Of a DNA stretch of 64,000 bases, positions 42,934 to 51,940 are shown piece after piece. A program made the translations under genes and the position numbers. Numbering within the stretch: position 1 is the stretch's first letter; each line of letters begins with the position of its first letter. The notes beneath the pieces were generated by a model. It made no database searches, had not been told where the DNA came from, and saw only the letters and a list, made by a program, of their open reading frames with translations. The stretch is taken from positions 39,381-103,380 of the forward strand of contig NZ_JAJNDA010000020.1 in NCBI RefSeq assembly GCF_021026295.1, given 5' to 3'. The DNA is from Actinomycetospora soli. Its GTDB lineage: Bacteria > Actinomycetota > Actinomycetes > Mycobacteriales > Pseudonocardiaceae.

Positions 42934-43644
42934 GTGGAACCGTTGCCGGCGGAGGCGCTCACCGACGCGCTGCGACACGCCGCCGAGGCCGTCCTCGAGG
43001 GCCCGTCCGCCGACCGCGGGCTCGGCGACACCGAGGACGTCCTGACCCGGATCGTGCAGGTCGCCGTCGCCCACGTCCCGGGCGCCGACGGTGCCGGGAT
43101 CACGCAGACCGACCAGGCGGTGCGCAGCCGCGCCCCGTCGTCGTGGTGGGTGGCCGAGCTCGACGCCGCGCAGGCCGAGCTCGGGGAGGGCCCCTGCGTG
43201 GACGCCGGGCACCGCGAGGAGCCGAGCCACATCGAGGTCATCGACCTGGCGCGGGAGACCCGCTGGTCGCGGTGGACGCCGCGGGCCCGGGCCCACGGGG
43301 TGCGGTCGATGCTGTCGCACACGATGGGCCCGCCGGACGCCCCGGTGGGTGCGCTCAACCTCTACGCCCTCCGGGCGGACGCCTTCGACCCGGCCGGTCG
43401 GGTCATCGCGGAGGTGTTCGCGCTGCAGGCGGCCATCGCCCTCTACGGCGCGTCCCGCGCGGAGGGCCTGGGCATCGCCCTCGACAGCCGGGACGAGATC
43501 GGGCAGGCCAAGGGCATCCTCATGGAGCGCCACGGCGTGGACGACCAGCGGGCCTTCCGGATGCTGGTCGAGGCCTCGCAGCACGCCAACCTCAAGCTCC
43601 GCGACGTCGCCGCCTGGCTGCTCGAGGAGCGCGGGCGGCGCTGA
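42934..43644 (+). CDS. GAF-ANTAR regulator 1
   Basis: The predicted 236-residue protein has an N-terminal GAF-type sensor region (about 20-165; AQAELGEGPCVDAGHREEPS, then PVGALNLYALRADAFD). A C-terminal ANTAR domain follows (about 170-230; SRDEIGQAKGILMERHGVDD). ANTAR proteins bind paired RNA hairpins and prevent transcription termination. The GTG at 42934 has GGGAGGAG at 42923-42930. It is similar along its length to the protein encoded at 44894-45682. Confidence 0.88.
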   Translation: MEPLPAEALTDALRHAAEAVLEGPSADRGLGDTEDVLTRIVQVAVAHVPGADGAGITQTDQAVRSRAPSSWWVAELDAAQAELGEGPCVDAGHREEPSHIEVIDLARETRWSRWTPRARAHGVRSMLSHTMGPPDAPVGALNLYALRADAFDPAGRVIAEVFALQAAIALYGASRAEGLGIALDSRDEIGQAKGILMERHGVDDQRAFRMLVEASQHANLKLRDVAAWLLEERGRR

Positions 43645-43654
43645 CCCGGGCGGG

Positions 43655-43969
43655 TCAGTTCACGGCGGCGCCGGTCCGCGGGGTGGCGACGTCCATCCGG
43701 CCGAGCCCGTGGCGCAGCAGCGAGTTGCGGTGCGCGACGATCAAGGTCCCGAGGGCCTCGGCGGCCCGCCGCACCTCCGGGCCCTCCTCGCCCGACACCT
43801 CCTCGACGGCGCGCCCCAGGCGGTCGGCCAGGCGGGCGAGGTCGTCGAGGACGTCGGCCGACCAGAAGAAGCGGTCGAAGCCGCCGGGTCGGGCGTCACG
43901 GAGCGCGCCCAGTCCCTGCAGCGCGTCGAGGGCCTCGCGGACCGCCGCTGCGCCGTCGTTCACCACCAC
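43655..43969 (-). CDS. Small helical protein, function unknown
   Basis: This 104-residue, mostly helical protein contains RFFWSADVLDDLARLADRLG and an Ala/Leu-rich remainder. I do not recognise the family. The start is one of three consecutive GTG codons at 43969, with AGGAAAG upstream. It lies between two ANTAR-type genes and is convergent with the first, so a signalling accessory role is possible but unproven. Confidence 0.6.
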   Translation of the reverse strand: MVVNDGAAAVREALDALQGLGALRDARPGGFDRFFWSADVLDDLARLADRLGRAVEEVSGEEGPEVRRAAEALGTLIVAHRNSLLRHGLGRMDVATPRTGAAVN

Positions 43970-44067
43970 GGATCTTTCCTACCCTGTCGGACGTCGTCGG
44001 GACGCCTGCCGTTCGGGCGCCGTGCACCGGGTGACCGGTTCGTCACACGCGCGACACGCGAGTCCGG

Positions 44068-44760
44068 TCACGGGTGTTCCCGCGGTCGGACGAGGTGATC
44101 GACCAGGTCCTCCGCGACGAGCACGGGGTCGGCCCCCCGACGGCGCAGGTGCGGCCGCAGCAGCAGCTCGGCCTCGGGGCGGGTCAGGTCCAGCGCCCGT
44201 TCCAGGAGCCGCAGCGCGAGGCGCAGGCGCACGTCGGGCGACTCGCCCGAGCCGTAGAGCAGCGAGGTGGCGCGCCGCGCGAACATGTCGGCCAGCACCG
44301 TGGTGTCGAGGCCCAGGACGTCGGGCTCGGCGGCGTACAGGTCCAGCGCGGTCCGCCGGCCGTCCCGGCAGCGCAGGGTCGTCGAGTGCAGGGCCCGGAA
44401 CGGCGGTGTCACGCGCACGCGCACGGCGCCGTCGTCGATCTCGAAGGCGAGGTCGTCGACGAGGAGCACCGCCAGGTCCGGCGACCCCACGCGCGCCTGG
44501 TCGAGCAGCGGCCCCTGCCCGAGGCGGTTGTGCCAGGCGTCGACGTCGCGCACGGCCCCGTCGGTCGCGTGCGTGGAGTGCACCCGGCCGTGCCCGGCGG
44601 TGGAGATCGCGGCGGCCGTCGCGCCGGGGACGGTGCCGGTACAGACGCTGAGCAGGGCGTCGAGGCCGTCGTAGGTGGACGGTGCGGGGTGGCGCAGGTA
44701 CAGCGCGGCCAGCCGCAGGGCGTCGTCGAGGCCGAGCGGGATGCTGCGCACGCGCACCAC
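44068..44760 (-). CDS. GAF/degenerate ANTAR-type protein
   Basis: This 230-residue protein has a GAF-like sensor region (DALLSVCTGTVPGATAAAIS, then RLGQGPLLDQARVGSPDLAV). It ends with an ANTAR-like helical segment (LALRLLERALDLTRPEAELL) in which the usual AKGIL-type core is not recognisable. It may therefore be a variant RNA binder or a decoy. The start is taken as GTG 44760. It is the middle one of three related genes within 2.8 kb. Confidence 0.7.
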   Translation of the reverse strand: MVRVRSIPLGLDDALRLAALYLRHPAPSTYDGLDALLSVCTGTVPGATAAAISTAGHGRVHSTHATDGAVRDVDAWHNRLGQGPLLDQARVGSPDLAVLLVDDLAFEIDDGAVRVRVTPPFRALHSTTLRCRDGRRTALDLYAAEPDVLGLDTTVLADMFARRATSLLYGSGESPDVRLRLALRLLERALDLTRPEAELLLRPHLRRRGADPVLVAEDLVDHLVRPREHP

Positions 44761-44893
44761 CGCTCCCTCCTCGCCCGACGCGGCGGGCGCCGGCAGAGGC
44801 GCCCGGCGTCGCCGGGTACGTCGCCGGTGGTCGTCGTCCCGAGCGGGACCGACCCCGACGGTCGGCCGTTCGATCGACCGTGGAACGAAGACG

Positions 44894-45682
44894 TTACCCG
44901 GCGAACGAATCGCTCGCGGTCGGGGGCCGGGCCTCGCCCCCGACCTCCTCGTGACGGCCGGCGCGCCGGGCGACCTCGTCGGTGAGCCAGCGCGACACGT
45001 CGAGCAGCTTGATGTTGGTGTCCTGGCTCGACCGCACGAGCAGGTCGAAGGCCTGGTGCTCGTCGAGCGAGAAACGCTCCATGAGGATGCCCTTGGCCTG
45101 CCCGATCACGTCGCGGGTGGTGATCGCGTGGGTCAGCTGCTCCACGCGACGCGCGCCGTACATCGCCACCGACGCCTGCGTCGCGAAGGCGGCGGCCACG
45201 GTGCGTGCGGTGGCGTCGAAGGCGGTGCCGGTCCGGGCGTAGAGGTTCAGCGCGCCCGGCTCGGCGTCCTGCGGCGCCAGGGCGAACGAGATGAGGGCGC
45301 CGATCCCGGCCTCCTGGGCCAGGCGCGCGAAGCGTGGCCAGCGGTCCTCGGCCGCGAAGTCGTCGACGACGGTGACCGACCCCGACCCCGCCCCCAGCGC
45401 ATCCACGCAGGGCCCCTCCCCCAGCTCCGCCTGGGCACGGTCCAGGTCGACGATCGCCCGGTCGCTCGGGGCCCGCGAGCTCAACCCGCCCTCGGGGGTC
45501 CGCACGGTGAGACCGGCGTAGGAGGCGCCGGGTACGTGCTGGGCCGCGGCGCCGGTGAGACGGTGCAGGGTCTGCTCCGCCTCGGATCCGTCCGGCGTCG
45601 TGCCGCTCCGGCGCCGGACCAGTTCCTCCGCGGTCGCGGCCAGCACGTCCTGCAGCCACGACAGGTCGCCACGTTCGGACAA
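44894..45682 (-). CDS. GAF-ANTAR regulator 2
   Basis: This 262-residue protein has a GAF region with AQAELGEGPCVDALGAGSGS and a canonical ANTAR domain (TTRDVIGQAKGILMERFSLD, then HQAFDLLVRSSQDTNIKL). It is a close relative of the protein encoded at 42934. The start, TTG at 45682, is the best available but is not backed by a strong ribosome binding site. Regulation of downstream genes by antitermination is inferred from the domain. Confidence 0.83.
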   Translation of the reverse strand: MSERGDLSWLQDVLAATAEELVRRRSGTTPDGSEAEQTLHRLTGAAAQHVPGASYAGLTVRTPEGGLSSRAPSDRAIVDLDRAQAELGEGPCVDALGAGSGSVTVVDDFAAEDRWPRFARLAQEAGIGALISFALAPQDAEPGALNLYARTGTAFDATARTVAAAFATQASVAMYGARRVEQLTHAITTRDVIGQAKGILMERFSLDEHQAFDLLVRSSQDTNIKLLDVSRWLTDEVARRAGRHEEVGGEARPPTASDSFAG

Positions 45683-45865
45683 GGGGTCCCCCGTCTCCGG
45701 CTCGTCGGAGCCCGGGACCGGGCACCGCTCGACGTCGGGACCTGGGGGGTCAAGCCTCGTCGTCCTCCGCCCCGGGACCGACCGCCCGGGAGCGGCAGAG
45801 GACGAAAACGCTACTCACGAAGCGAAGACCTGTACAGCGAACGAGGTCGTGTGCCGTCCTCCCGC

Positions 45866-46804
45866 TCAGGCCGGGACCACCACGACCTTCCCCCGCAGCG
45901 TGCCCGCGTCGGCCTCGGCGTGGACCGTCGCGAGCTCGGGCAGCGCCACCCGCCGGTCGACGTCGACGCGCAGCTCGCCGCGGTCGACCAGGGCGACCAG
46001 CTCGGCGAGCGCCGCGGCGTCGTTGCGCACGAACAGCTCCACGACCCGGACGTCCCGGGCCGCGTCGACGGGGGCCGGCGATGCGGGCACCGTGTTCACC
46101 ACGACGCCCCCGTCGCGCACCCGGCCCACGAGGGCGGTGAACCGCTCCGGCGTGAGTCGGGCCAGGTTGATCAGGACGTCGACCGGCTCGGTCACCGCGT
46201 CCGCCACGTCGCCCGCCGTGTGGTCGACGACCTCGTCGGCGCCCAGCGTGCGGAGTCGGTCGGCACTGCGCGGGCTCCCGGTGGCCACGACGACCGCCCC
46301 GGCCCGCCGGGCGAGCTGCACCGCGTAGCCCCCGACGGCACCGCCCGCACCGTTCACCAGGACCCGCTGACCGGCGCGGACGCCGGCGTCCTCGACCACG
46401 GCCTGCCGCGCGGTCAGACCGACCTCCGGCAGCGCGGCGGCGTCGGCCAGCGCGACGGCGCGGGGCGCCGCGGTGAGCACCCCGGCCGGGGCGAGGACGT
46501 ACTCCGCGGACGCCCCGTCCTCGACCATCGGCAGGAAGCCGACGATCTCGTCGCCCACCTGCCACGCGTCGACGTCCGCGCCGAGTGCGTCCACCGTGCC
46601 GGCGACGTCGATCCCCGGCACGTGCGGCAGCGTCACCGGGAACGGGCCCTGCAGATAGCCGCCGCGGATGCCGCCGTCCACCGGGTTGAACGACGTGGCC
46701 GCCACCCGCACCCGGACCTGACCGGGCTCGGGCTCCGGCTGCTCCACGTCCTCGTAGCGCAGCACCTCGGGGCCGCCGTACTCGTGGAACCGCACTGCCT
46801 TCAT
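45866..46804 (-). CDS. Quinone oxidoreductase/zinc-independent alcohol dehydrogenase family protein
   Basis: The 312-residue MDR-superfamily reductase has MKAVRFHEYGGPEVLRYEDV at the N-terminus and VLVNGAGGAVGGYAVQLAR as nucleotide-binding motif. It has no structural zinc cysteines, like NADPH:quinone reductases (QOR/YhdH-like). It is divergent from a MarR gene with two perfect operators between them, so it is probably induced by the electrophile or phenolic ligand sensed by that MarR protein. Confidence 0.88.
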   Translation of the reverse strand: MKAVRFHEYGGPEVLRYEDVEQPEPEPGQVRVRVAATSFNPVDGGIRGGYLQGPFPVTLPHVPGIDVAGTVDALGADVDAWQVGDEIVGFLPMVEDGASAEYVLAPAGVLTAAPRAVALADAAALPEVGLTARQAVVEDAGVRAGQRVLVNGAGGAVGGYAVQLARRAGAVVVATGSPRSADRLRTLGADEVVDHTAGDVADAVTEPVDVLINLARLTPERFTALVGRVRDGGVVVNTVPASPAPVDAARDVRVVELFVRNDAAALAELVALVDRGELRVDVDRRVALPELATVHAEADAGTLRGKVVVVPA

Positions 46805-46832
46805 CGCGCGCCTCGCTCCTCGCCGTGCCGGT

Positions 46833-46852
46833 GTGCTTCGAAGTCGAAGCAC
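46833..46852. promoter_or_regulatory. MarR operator O1
   Basis: GTGCTTCGAAGTCGAAGCAC is a perfect inverted repeat. A TAGTCT -10-like box for the leftward reductase lies at 46861-46866 (minus strand), so transcription of the reductase would start beside this site. Confidence 0.82.
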
Positions 46853-46869
46853 GACACGAGAGACTAGGT

Positions 46870-46889
46870 TTGCTTCGAACTCGAAGCAA
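46870..46889. promoter_or_regulatory. MarR operator O2
   Basis: TTGCTTCGAACTCGAAGCAA is a second perfect inverted repeat with the same GCTTCGA-NN-TCGAAGC core, 37 bp from O1 centre to centre. TAGGTT at 46865-46870 is the likely -10 box of the marR-like gene, so this site covers its transcription start. Confidence 0.82.
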
Positions 46890-46904
46890 GGGGAGACTCG
46901 GCGG

Positions 46905-47402
46905 GTGTCCGACCCCGCCCACGACGTCGATCCGGTGCAGCTCGGCGCGTACTTCGCCCTCGTCGAGGTGTCCGGCCTGCTGCGGCACGCGATCGAGCAG
47001 CAGCTGCAGGCCGACGGCGGCCTGACGTTCGTGCGGTTCCAGATCCTGCGGCGGCTGCAGCTCGCCCCCGGCGGCAGCCACCGGATGACCGACCTCGCCG
47101 ACGCGATCGTCTTCAGCCGCAGCGGGCTGACCTACCAGGCGGGCCTGCTCGAGAAGGCCGGGCTCGTCGCCCGGTCCCCCTCCCCCGACGACGAGCGGGG
47201 CGTCACGATCGCCATCACCGACGCCGGGCGCGCGCTGGTGGACGCGGTCATGCCCGGCCACGAGGCGGTCGTCGGGCGGATGTTCCTCGACCGGCTCTCG
47301 CAGGACGACGCGCGCACCCTCACCGACCTGCTGACGCCGGTGCGCGACCACATGCGCGCCGCGCCCCCGCGGTCGGCGACCCCTCGTCGGACGCGGCGCT
47401 GA
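46905..47402 (+). CDS. MarR-family transcriptional regulator
   Basis: This is a 165-residue winged-helix regulator with LTFVRFQILRRLQLAPGG, the recognition-helix region MTDLADAIVFSRSGLTYQAG and the wing SPSPDDERGVTIAITDAGRA. The GTG at 46905 has GGGGAG at 46890-46895. It sits between its own operators and the unknown genes downstream, and most likely represses both itself and the divergent quinone oxidoreductase. Confidence 0.9.
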   Translation: MSDPAHDVDPVQLGAYFALVEVSGLLRHAIEQQLQADGGLTFVRFQILRRLQLAPGGSHRMTDLADAIVFSRSGLTYQAGLLEKAGLVARSPSPDDERGVTIAITDAGRALVDAVMPGHEAVVGRMFLDRLSQDDARTLTDLLTPVRDHMRAAPPRSATPRRTRR

Positions 47403-47483
47403 CCGACCGTCCGGACCGCGATCGTCGGGCACGGGCCGGGCACCCGCCGTACCGTCGACGACGACACGGTGGGGGTGGTCGCA

Positions 47484-48083
47484 GTGGTGACGCCGCACCC
47501 GATGCCGCTCTTCGACCAGGTGACGGGCTTCCCGCCGGACGACGCGGTCGACCTGACGATGTCGATGCCGCTCTCGCTCGCCGTCTACATGACGATGCTG
47601 GAGTCGACCGGGCACGCGGCCGACGTCGCCGTGCTGCGGGCGGTCTACGTCGACGAGGCGCGGGAGACCGCCCGCGGGCTGCAGTCCCGGATCGCGGCGG
47701 TCGCCGGCGCGGACGTGCCCGACACGGCGCGGCTGCGGGTCACGCACATCGTCGAGGAGCGCGTCCCGCGCACCAACGGCCTCCGTCCGCACGTGCACTT
47801 CTTCGTGGGCACCACGGCCCGCGACGGCGCGCGGACGCTGCCGGTCGACGTCGACGCCCTGACGACGGCCGCCGAGACCGACGTCCTGCCCGCCTCCCGT
47901 GACCGGCTGGTCGCCACCACCACCCAGCGCTGCGGGCTCGTCTGGGGCGCGACGCCGTGGTCGCCGTGCGAGGTCCTCGAACCCCCCTGGCTGGTCGCCC
48001 GCGCGGCGGAGATCCGGGACGACGAGCCGCCCTGTCCGGGGCCGTGGCCGCGCCGTCAGGTGCTCGTGGGGCGCCCGTCGTGA
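47484..48083 (+). CDS. Protein of unknown function
   Basis: This 199-residue protein contains PLSLAVYMTMLESTGHAADVAVL and a middle segment HIVEERVPRTNGLRPHVHFF whose His residues could bind metal. I do not recognise the family. GTG 47484 is chosen with GGGGGTGG upstream; GTG 47469 is also possible. The next gene overlaps it (GTGA), so the pair form an operon. Confidence 0.65.
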   Translation: MVTPHPMPLFDQVTGFPPDDAVDLTMSMPLSLAVYMTMLESTGHAADVAVLRAVYVDEARETARGLQSRIAAVAGADVPDTARLRVTHIVEERVPRTNGLRPHVHFFVGTTARDGARTLPVDVDALTTAAETDVLPASRDRLVATTTQRCGLVWGATPWSPCEVLEPPWLVARAAEIRDDEPPCPGPWPRRQVLVGRPS

Positions 48084-48463
48084 CGGAACCCGGGTCGGAC
48101 GAGCAGCGCTACGCCGAGGCGGCGGCCCTCGTCGGGACCACCCCGCCCGCCCCGGCCGACCGCGTCCGGTCGCTGCGGTTCACCCGCGGCGCCGAGGAGT
48201 GGACGGCGACCGTCGGGCGCCCGCTGACGGGCCGGCTCGCCGCCCGCACCGACCGCCGCCCACCCCGGCGGGCCCCGGCGACCCGGTCGGCGCCCACGCG
48301 GGACGTCTCCGACCCCGCGACGGTGCGGGCCGTCCTCCCCGCCGACGGCGGCTGGGCGGTGGTGACCGACGCGGCGCCCCACGGGCCGGTCGACGACTCC
48401 ACCTGGGAGAACCCGGTCCACGTCCCCGACCGCGACGTCCGGGAGATCACGCGCGCGTCCTGA
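48080..48463 (+). CDS. Small charged protein of unknown function
   Basis: This 127-residue protein starts MTEPGSDEQRYAEAAALVG and has an Arg/Pro-rich centre and the C-terminal WENPVHVPDRDVREITRAS. The GTG overlaps the stop of the gene before it. No family is recognised and there is no membrane segment. Confidence 0.6.
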   Translation: MTEPGSDEQRYAEAAALVGTTPPAPADRVRSLRFTRGAEEWTATVGRPLTGRLAARTDRRPPRRAPATRSAPTRDVSDPATVRAVLPADGGWAVVTDAAPHGPVDDSTWENPVHVPDRDVREITRAS

Positions 48464-48643
48464 GCCGGGCACCGTACAGCACTGCTGAACGACATCGTGC
48501 GCGAGCGTCCGCTGGACGCGAACGGTCGTCCGCGACGAGGCTGGGCCTCGCCGCGCGGCGGAGCAGTGTCGCTCCCCCACCTCGCGCGGCGTCCCACCAG
48601 CCGCACGTGGAGCCCCCGCGTGCCCGGAGCGAGGAGTCGTGTC

Positions 48644-50986
48644 GTGAGCGGTCGTCGGGAGCTGCCGGAGCCGGAGCCCGCGAGGCCGGTGGTCACCGCC
48701 CTCGGGATCGACGAGCACGACGGCGGGTTCGACCCGGTCCGTCCGACGACCCCGCCGCGCGACGCCCCCAACGTCGTCCTCGTCGTCCTCGACGACCTCG
48801 GCTTCGGCAGCTCCAGCGCCTTCGGCGGGCCGTGCCGGATGCCCACCGCACAGCGCCTCGCCGACGGCGGTCTGCGCTACACGCGCTTCCACGTCACCGC
48901 GCTGTGCTCCCCCACCCGCCAGGCGCTGATGACCGGCCGCAACCACCACGCCGTCGGGATGGGCGCGACGACCGAGATGGCCACGTCCGCCCCCGGCTAC
49001 ACCGGCGTCCGCCCGCGCAGCGCGGCGACGCTCGCCCGCACGCTGCAGGGCCACGGCTACAGCACCGCGGCCTTCGGCAAGTGGCACCAGACCCCGCCGT
49101 CGGAGATCAGCCCGGTCGGGCCGTTCGAGCGGTGGCCGACCGGCGAGGGGTTCGACCACTTCTACGGCTTCATGGCCTGCGAGATGAACCACTGGTACCC
49201 GCTGCTCTTCGACGGGACCACGCCGGTCGAGCCCGACCGCCGCCCCGAGGACGGCTACCACCTCTCGGAGGACCTCGTCGACCACGCCGTCGACTGGGTG
49301 CGCACGCAGCGGGCGCTGACGCCCGACCGTCCCTTCCTCACCTACCTCGCCTTCGGCGCCTCGCACGCCCCGCTGCACGTCGCCCCGGAGTGGCGCGACC
49401 GGTACCGCGGCGAGTTCGACGACGGGTGGGACCGGCTCCGCGAGACCACGCTCGCCCGGCAGAAGGAGCTCGGCGTCGTCCCGGAGCACACCGAGCTCGC
49501 GCCGTGGCCGGACTCCGTGCCGCACTGGGACGACCTCGACGACACCCGCCGCACGGTCGGGGCCCGCTTCATGGAGACGTTCGCGGGCTTCACCGAGCAC
49601 GCCGACGCCCAGCTCGGCCGCTTCGTCGACGAACTCGAGGCGCTCGGCGAGCTGGACGACACGCTGTTCCTCTACCTGCTCGGCGACAACGGCGCCTCGG
49701 GCGAGGGCGGGATCGAGGGGACGCACGTCGAGCACCGGCTCGGCCACGGGCTCGTCGACGACCCCGCGGAGATGATCACGCACCTGGACGAGATCGGGGG
49801 GCCGCAGAGCTACCCGATCGCCCCGGTCGGCTGGGCGCTCGCGATGAACACCCCGTACCAGTGGACCAAGCAGGTGGCCTCGCACTTCGGGGGCACCCGC
49901 GACGGCCTGGTCGTGCACTGGCCCCGCGGCATCACCGACGCGGGCGGCCTGCGCCACCAGTTCCACCACGTGGTCGACGTGCTCCCGACGATCCTCGAGT
50001 GCGCGGGCATCACCCCTCCGACCAGCGTCGACGGCGTCGTCCAGCAGCCGATCGACGGCACCGGCATGCGGTACTCCTTCGCCGCGCCGGACGCCCCCGA
50101 CCGTCGTCGGACGCAGTACTTCGAGATGTGCGGCAACCGCGGCATCTACCACGAGGGCTGGACCGCGGTGACCCGCCACGGCACGCCCTGGGAGATGGTG
50201 CCGTCGGGGCCGCGCAGCTTCCACGACGACGTCTGGGAGCTCTACGACACGACCACCGACCCGAGCCAGGCCCACGACGTGGCCGCCGAGCACCCCGCCA
50301 CCCTGGCGCGGCTGCAGGAGATGTTCTTCGTCGAGGCCGTGCAGAACCAGGTGCTCCCGCTCGACGACCGCGTCACCGAACGGGAGAACCCGCAGCTCGC
50401 GGGCCGGTTCGACCTCGTCGGCGACCGGACCTCGGTGACCTTCCGCGGGCCCGTCCGCCGCCTCATCGAGGAGACCGTCCCCAACGTGAAGAACCGGTCC
50501 CACGCCGTCGTCGCGGACGTCGAGATCCCGGCCGGGGGCGCGGAGGGGGTCGTCGTCGCGCAGGGCGGGCGCTTCGGCGGCTGGTCGCTCTACGTCTCCG
50601 GGGGACGCGCCTGCTACGTCTACAACTGGTTCGGCTGGCGTCGGCACACCGTGCGGGCGCCGCACGCGCTGCCACCGGGCCGGCACGAGCTGCGGGTGGA
50701 CTTCGCCTACGACGGCGGGGGCGTCGGCCGGGGCGGCACGGTCACGCTGTCGGTCGACGCCCACGAGGTCGGGTCGGTGCGGGTGCCCGCGACCGTCCCG
50801 TACTACTTCTCCTTCGACGAGACCTTCGACGTCGGCGTCGACCTCGGCACGCCGGTCACCGAGGACTACGCGGCCGGGGACAACGCCTTCACCGGCACCG
50901 TGCGCACGGTCCGCGTCGACCTCGCGCCGACCGTGGCCGACCCGGAGCCCGAGGCCCTGCACCGGCGGGTCATGGCGTCCCACTGA
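48644..50986 (+). CDS. Sulfatase (arylsulfatase family, Cys type)
   Basis: The predicted 780-residue sulfatase has the formylglycine motif CSPTRQALMTGR with Cys at about 88. Metal-binding VVLVVLDDLGFGSSSAFGG lies near residue 45, and the later QTPP and LLGDNGASGEGG regions follow. The Cys form requires oxidation by a formylglycine-generating enzyme, which is encoded convergently next door. The last approximately 190 residues form an extra beta-rich domain often seen in long actinobacterial arylsulfatases. No signal peptide is evident. GTG 48644 has GAGGAG seven bases upstream; the 180 bases before it carry no gene. Confidence 0.9.
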   Translation: MSGRRELPEPEPARPVVTALGIDEHDGGFDPVRPTTPPRDAPNVVLVVLDDLGFGSSSAFGGPCRMPTAQRLADGGLRYTRFHVTALCSPTRQALMTGRNHHAVGMGATTEMATSAPGYTGVRPRSAATLARTLQGHGYSTAAFGKWHQTPPSEISPVGPFERWPTGEGFDHFYGFMACEMNHWYPLLFDGTTPVEPDRRPEDGYHLSEDLVDHAVDWVRTQRALTPDRPFLTYLAFGASHAPLHVAPEWRDRYRGEFDDGWDRLRETTLARQKELGVVPEHTELAPWPDSVPHWDDLDDTRRTVGARFMETFAGFTEHADAQLGRFVDELEALGELDDTLFLYLLGDNGASGEGGIEGTHVEHRLGHGLVDDPAEMITHLDEIGGPQSYPIAPVGWALAMNTPYQWTKQVASHFGGTRDGLVVHWPRGITDAGGLRHQFHHVVDVLPTILECAGITPPTSVDGVVQQPIDGTGMRYSFAAPDAPDRRRTQYFEMCGNRGIYHEGWTAVTRHGTPWEMVPSGPRSFHDDVWELYDTTTDPSQAHDVAAEHPATLARLQEMFFVEAVQNQVLPLDDRVTERENPQLAGRFDLVGDRTSVTFRGPVRRLIEETVPNVKNRSHAVVADVEIPAGGAEGVVVAQGGRFGGWSLYVSGGRACYVYNWFGWRRHTVRAPHALPPGRHELRVDFAYDGGGVGRGGTVTLSVDAHEVGSVRVPATVPYYFSFDETFDVGVDLGTPVTEDYAAGDNAFTGTVRTVRVDLAPTVADPEPEALHRRVMASH

Positions 50987-51866
50987 GGTCACCGACGACG
51001 TCGCCCGCGCACCGGAAACCCAGGTTCCCGGAGCTCGACTCCGGGGTGTTCGAGGTGCGCGCGGCGACGCGGTACCGGTTGCAGTAGGAGTCATGACAGA
51101 GGTACGAGCCCCCGCGCATCACCCGCGCCGCACCCTCCGCCGGTCCGGTCGGGTCGTGCTGCGGGGAGCGGGCGTACCAGTCGGCCGCGAACCGGTCGGC
51201 GCACCACTCCCAGACGTTGCCGACGGTCTGCCAGAGCCCGTGGCCGTTCGGGCGGTAGGTCTTGACCGGGGCGGTCGTCAGGAAGCCGTCCTCCCGGGTG
51301 TTCGCGGTGGGGAACCGGCCCTGCCAGATGTTGAGGTTCCAGCGGCGGCCGGACCCGTCCCCCCGGTCGTCGCCCCAGGGGAAGCGGGCCCCCTCGAGCC
51401 CGCCGCGCGCGGCGTACTCCCACTCGGCCTCGGTCGGCAGGCGCCGGCCCGCCCAGGCGCAGTAGGCCTCGGCGTCCTGCCAGGAGACGTGGACGACGGG
51501 ATGGTTCGCCCGGTCGCCGACCGTGGAGCCCGGGCCCTCCGGCCGGCGCCAGCACGCGTCGCGGACCGCGAGCCACCAGGGGGCGCCGTCGACGCTCGCG
51601 AGGACGTCGGACCGGTCGCCGGTGAAGGCCAGGTGGAAGACCGCCGACGAGCCCCAGCGCTCGGCGTCGGTGACGTGGCCGGTCTCCTTGACGAAGCGGG
51701 CGAACGCCGCGTTGGTGACGGTGGTGGCGTCGATCAGGAACGGCGACACGGTGACGCGGTGCACCGGCCGCTCCCCGTCGGCGGGGTCGCCGTCGCCGTG
51801 GTGGTCACCCATGGCGAAGCTCCCACCGGGGACGAGGACCTGACCGCGGGGCACGCGCACCGTCAT
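50970..51866 (-). CDS. Formylglycine-generating enzyme (SUMF1 family)
   Basis: This 298-residue protein has the FGE-sulfatase fold: VPGGSFAMGDHHGDGDPADG, VSWQDAEAYCAWAGRRLPTE and AEWEYAARGG. Near residues 255 and 260 are the active-site cysteines in GGSYLCHDSYCNRYRV, with a closing GNLGFRC. It would oxidise the CxPxR cysteine of the convergent sulfatase to formylglycine using O2 and copper. The two genes overlap tail to tail by 17 bases. The start is ATG 51866. Confidence 0.93.
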   Translation of the reverse strand: MTVRVPRGQVLVPGGSFAMGDHHGDGDPADGERPVHRVTVSPFLIDATTVTNAAFARFVKETGHVTDAERWGSSAVFHLAFTGDRSDVLASVDGAPWWLAVRDACWRRPEGPGSTVGDRANHPVVHVSWQDAEAYCAWAGRRLPTEAEWEYAARGGLEGARFPWGDDRGDGSGRRWNLNIWQGRFPTANTREDGFLTTAPVKTYRPNGHGLWQTVGNVWEWCADRFAADWYARSPQHDPTGPAEGAARVMRGGSYLCHDSYCNRYRVAARTSNTPESSSGNLGFRCAGDVVGDLSGTP

Positions 51867-51940
51867 GATCACCAGCTCTACCCGCACGGACCGTTCGGCA
51901 CCAGCGGACAACCGCGCACGGAACTGTTGGGATGGGCTGC

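Noticed and set aside
47899..51087. Open frame of over 1000 codons across the sulfatase gene
   Set aside because: The translation is Arg-rich and featureless in an alternative frame of the sulfatase, and the opposite strand carries a similar shadow.
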